Source: Minisyncoccota bacterium (GTDB taxonomy: Bacteria > Patescibacteriota > Minisyncoccia > UBA6257 > HR35). Taken from it: a stretch of 25,074 bases of DNA. Each line of letters opens with the position of its first letter. The first letter of the stretch is position 1. Made by a program: the position numbers and the translations under genes. The DNA lies in assembly GCA_938048445.1 (NCBI GenBank), contig CALIVE010000033.1, positions 1 to 25,074 on the forward strand, given 5' to 3'. The notes beneath the pieces are model-generated. The model worked only from the letters and a program-made list of their open reading frames with translations, was not told the origin of the DNA and did not search any database. Positions 23,077 to 25,074 of this stretch are shown piece after piece.

Positions 23077-23147
23077 CTGCGGGGCCTGGATTCGAACCAG
23101 GACTAACGGCTCCAAAGGCCGCTGTGCTACCGTTACACCACCCCGCA
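23077..23147 (-). tRNA. tRNA-Gln (anticodon UUG)
   Basis: Cloverleaf with acceptor TGCGGGG/CCCCGCA, D stem GTGT/GCAC, anticodon arm GCGGC-CTTTGGA-GCCGT (TTG), T arm CCTGG-TTCGAAT-CCAGG and discriminator G, as usual for tRNA-Gln. CCA is not encoded. A TATAAT lies about 10 nt upstream on the minus strand, near the end of the ROK gene. Confidence 0.95.
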
Positions 23148-23170
23148 ATTCTTCTTTAAATTATAAATTA

Positions 23171-23968
23171 TTATTTCAACAAATATAACCCTCCATAAAT
23201 TCCTGCTTTATCTTTTAACTTGCTTTTTAAAATTTTGGTTTTGATTGGTATAGTTTTTAGATTATTGAAATTTACTTTTAATTCATCAAAGTCTAAGCTT
23301 TTACTTACTGAACCGCCTATTATAATTGCTTCAACAGACCAGAAAATCGCAATATTTACCAAGAAACCAGCAAAAATTTCATTAACATATGACCAAAATT
23401 TTTTATCTTTTATCTCTTCTGGTTTTTTGCCAAAATTTTTTTCTATAGCTTTACCACCAATTAGTTTTTCTAATTCTAAAAAATTAACCCTAAGGTAATT
23501 TTCTGAGCTTAAAAGAAATAAACTATGACCTGGCTCAAATCCAAAGAAATTGCTTTCAATTTTTTTATTTACAATTTTAGCTCCACCAATTCCACTACTT
23601 AAAGTAATGTAGCCTAAAATATTAAATTTCTTACCAGCTCCATAAACTGCTTCGCCTAAACCCGCAAGTTCAGCATCATTTTTAACAACTACTTCTTTCT
23701 TAAGTATTTTTCTTAAATCTTGAGCTAAGTTTTTATTATTGAAATCATTTAAATTCGGAGAATAAATAATTTTTCCATCCTTGACCATTCCAGCTATTCC
23801 TGCAATTACCTTTTTAAGTTTAAAATCTTTTGTCAATTCATAAATCAACCTTAAAAATTCTTTATACTTGACTGGAGTAACTCTTATTAAGAATTTGTCA
23901 ATTTTTTTAGAATCCTTAGAAAAACCAAATTTAGTATAAGTAGCTCCGATGTCTAATAATAAATTCAT
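23171..23968 (-). CDS. ROK-family sugar kinase-like protein
   Basis: A 265-aa actin-fold protein. It has the N-terminal phosphate motif LLLDIGATYTKFGF, a KNDAELAGLGEAVYGAG segment carrying the catalytic-type Asp, TLSSGIGGAKIVNKKI, the FGFEPGHS loop and IIIGGSVSK near the C-terminus. These match glucokinase/N-acetylhexosamine kinase ROK proteins, which phosphorylate a sugar with ATP. The usual zinc motif CxCGxxGC after EPGH is missing, and the chain is about 40 residues shorter than typical. The sugar is not predictable. Its start shares one base with the stop of the PKD-protein gene (TAATG). Confidence 0.85.
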   Translation of the reverse strand: MNLLLDIGATYTKFGFSKDSKKIDKFLIRVTPVKYKEFLRLIYELTKDFKLKKVIAGIAGMVKDGKIIYSPNLNDFNNKNLAQDLRKILKKEVVVKNDAELAGLGEAVYGAGKKFNILGYITLSSGIGGAKIVNKKIESNFFGFEPGHSLFLLSSENYLRVNFLELEKLIGGKAIEKNFGKKPEEIKDKKFWSYVNEIFAGFLVNIAIFWSVEAIIIGGSVSKSLDFDELKVNFNNLKTIPIKTKILKSKLKDKAGIYGGLYLLK

Positions 23969-25074
23969 TATTCAATTTTACTCTTTGATTTGAAAATCAA
24001 GTAATACCACATAACAAAATTTATTAAAATTAAAATCACAATAAGTAACCAAGGAATATGTTTTGGCTCAAAAACTCCTCCTATAAAGGCTGTAAGGGGT
24101 GCAAATAAACCTTCACTTTTACTAACTGAAAAACTGACAGGAAATTCTTTTTTTACCCCATTAATGCTTGCAGTAATAACTCCATAATATTCACCTTCTT
24201 CAATATCACAAGGAATTTCAAAAGTCCAATTAAAGGAACTAACATCATTGGCTAAGATTTGAATTTTTCTTGCTTTTGGTTTAAACCACTTTTTAATTTC
24301 ACCACTTACAGTAAAAGAAATATTTTTGTCGGACTGACTATTATTAACTATAGTTACACTCAAGGAATCTTTTTTACATAGGTTAGCTTCAATATTTTCA
24401 TCAATTGTAATATCTATAAGATTAAATTGATTCTTTGAAGAAACAACTTGAACTGCAGATTTTTGTTGAGGAACCCGAACAGGAACTTTCACAGTCTTTG
24501 TTACTGTCTTAACAACTGTTTGGGGTACAAATTGAGTTCTTCCTACACTTATCAATAGCTCCTTTGAAGATGTAGCACCTTTATCATCAGCTACAGTTAA
24601 AGTAATCTTATAAGTTCCTGCACTTAAAGCTCTTGAAAATGTTGGTTTATTGGAAACTATTTTATTATTTATTTTCCATTCATATAAAATTATTTTTCCA
24701 TCTGGGTCATAAGATTCAAGAGCATTAAAAGTTACAATAGTTCCAGGTGTAATTGAAGTAGGAGAATATTTAATTTCAGCAACTGGCTTTTGATTTTGAA
24801 TCTGAGGAACTATTTGTTGACTTGGCTTAGCTAAAACATTAACTGAACAACTTGTATTTGCTGATTGATTACCAGAATAAACTGTTAAATAGACATAATA
24901 AGTACCTGGATTATTAAACGATTTCCGACAAATAGAAGAAGAGCCTATACAATCTCCTGACCAGTAATAAGAAAAAGGCGCTAACCCAGATACTTCAGAA
25001 TGAAATGTAACAACATCACCAACATAAGCTGGATTAGGAAAGGCATAACAAGAAACTTTTAAAGTAGGTGAAAC
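23968..25074 (-). CDS. PKD-domain surface protein, C-terminal 368 aa (5' end outside window)
   Basis: The frame is open to the window edge, so the N-terminus is missing. In order, the visible part has two PKD-like beta domains. The first runs from SPTLKVSCYAFPNPAYVGD to NTSCSVNV and contains several cysteines. The second runs from PVAEIKYSPTSITPGT to SSKELLISVG and includes the classic SYDPDG...YEW core. Then come a Val/Lys/Thr-rich linker (TVVKTVTKTVKVPVRVP), an NEW3/CARDB-like beta domain with NNSQSDKNISFTV, and a C-terminal membrane helix (IPWLLIVILILINFVMWYYLIF) with a basic tail. This predicts an extracellular protein anchored at its C-terminus, probably for adhesion or surface-layer structure. 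It precedes the ROK gene with a 1-nt overlap. Confidence 0.85.
   Translation of the reverse strand, partial: VSPTLKVSCYAFPNPAYVGDVVTFHSEVSGLAPFSYYWSGDCIGSSSICRKSFNNPGTYYVYLTVYSGNQSANTSCSVNVLAKPSQQIVPQIQNQKPVAEIKYSPTSITPGTIVTFNALESYDPDGKIILYEWKINNKIVSNKPTFSRALSAGTYKITLTVADDKGATSSKELLISVGRTQFVPQTVVKTVTKTVKVPVRVPQQKSAVQVVSSKNQFNLIDITIDENIEANLCKKDSLSVTIVNNSQSDKNISFTVSGEIKKWFKPKARKIQILANDVSSFNWTFEIPCDIEEGEYYGVITASINGVKKEFPVSFSVSKSEGLFAPLTAFIGGVFEPKHIPWLLIVILILINFVMWYYLIFKSKSKIE

Noticed and set aside
23220..23498. 92-codon plus-strand frame inside the ROK gene
   Set aside because: Antisense shadow of clear ROK motifs.

Overview
The window looks like part of a small, AT-rich bacterial genome from the Candidate Phyla Radiation (Patescibacteria), most likely of Parcubacteria type. 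This is an inference from four things: the 16S rRNA 5' segment, a Mur ligase that begins almost at its P-loop, several short lineage-style proteins, and extremely dense packing in which most neighbours overlap or lie within 15 nt. By eye the protein-coding DNA is very AT-rich. The 16S segment is about 59% G+C (my count) and the tRNA stems are almost all G/C. With an endonuclease Q-like repair enzyme, this hints at a thermophile. TGA and TAG both act as stops, so the standard bacterial code fits. Every gene is on the minus strand except priA and one candidate small RNA.

Layout, left to right. 1-422: 5' part of a 16S rRNA gene (minus) with a clear promoter at 501-529. 537-10613: one tightly overlapped minus-strand gene string. 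Read in the direction of transcription it is mreB, DNA polymerase III delta', a 52-aa membrane protein, frr, a site-2 protease, an endonuclease Q-like nuclease, a 114/119-aa membrane protein, a membrane-anchored Clp-like AAA+ ATPase, an LCP-family enzyme, a 39-aa basic protein and a MurE-like ligase. 10617-12350: priA (plus) lacking its ATPase motifs, starting 3 nt from mreB. 12347-13870: a polyprenyl-phosphate sugar-phosphate transferase preceded by two tiny membrane proteins. 13883-14069: a possible small RNA, a two-way terminator and tRNA-Arg. 14062-18216: amino-acid permease, MgtC-like protein, LOG-like protein, L35, IF-3 (apparently starting at AUU), a YkuK-like protein and an AI-2E-family exporter. 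18224-22625: M16 peptidase, then rpsP, rplQ, rpoA, rpsD, rpsK, rpsM, rpmJ and infA. 22640-23147: tRNA-Pro, tRNA-Ala, a tRNA-like gene with an abnormal anticodon arm, a large hairpin/terminator region and tRNA-Gln. 23171-25074: a ROK-family sugar kinase and the 3' part of a PKD-domain surface protein running off the window.

Functional themes are translation (ribosomal proteins, IF-1, IF-3, RRF, tRNAs, 16S), cell shape and envelope (MreB, Mur ligase, LCP, sugar transferase, S2P, PKD protein) and replication/repair (delta', PriA, EndoQ). The points most worth a second look are the abnormal tRNA, two candidate structured RNAs with their own promoters and terminators, an RNA polymerase alpha subunit lacking its C-terminal domain beside repeated TGTTATAAT extended -10 elements, the ATPase-dead PriA, and the AUU start of infC. 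No stretch over 300 bases is without a gene.
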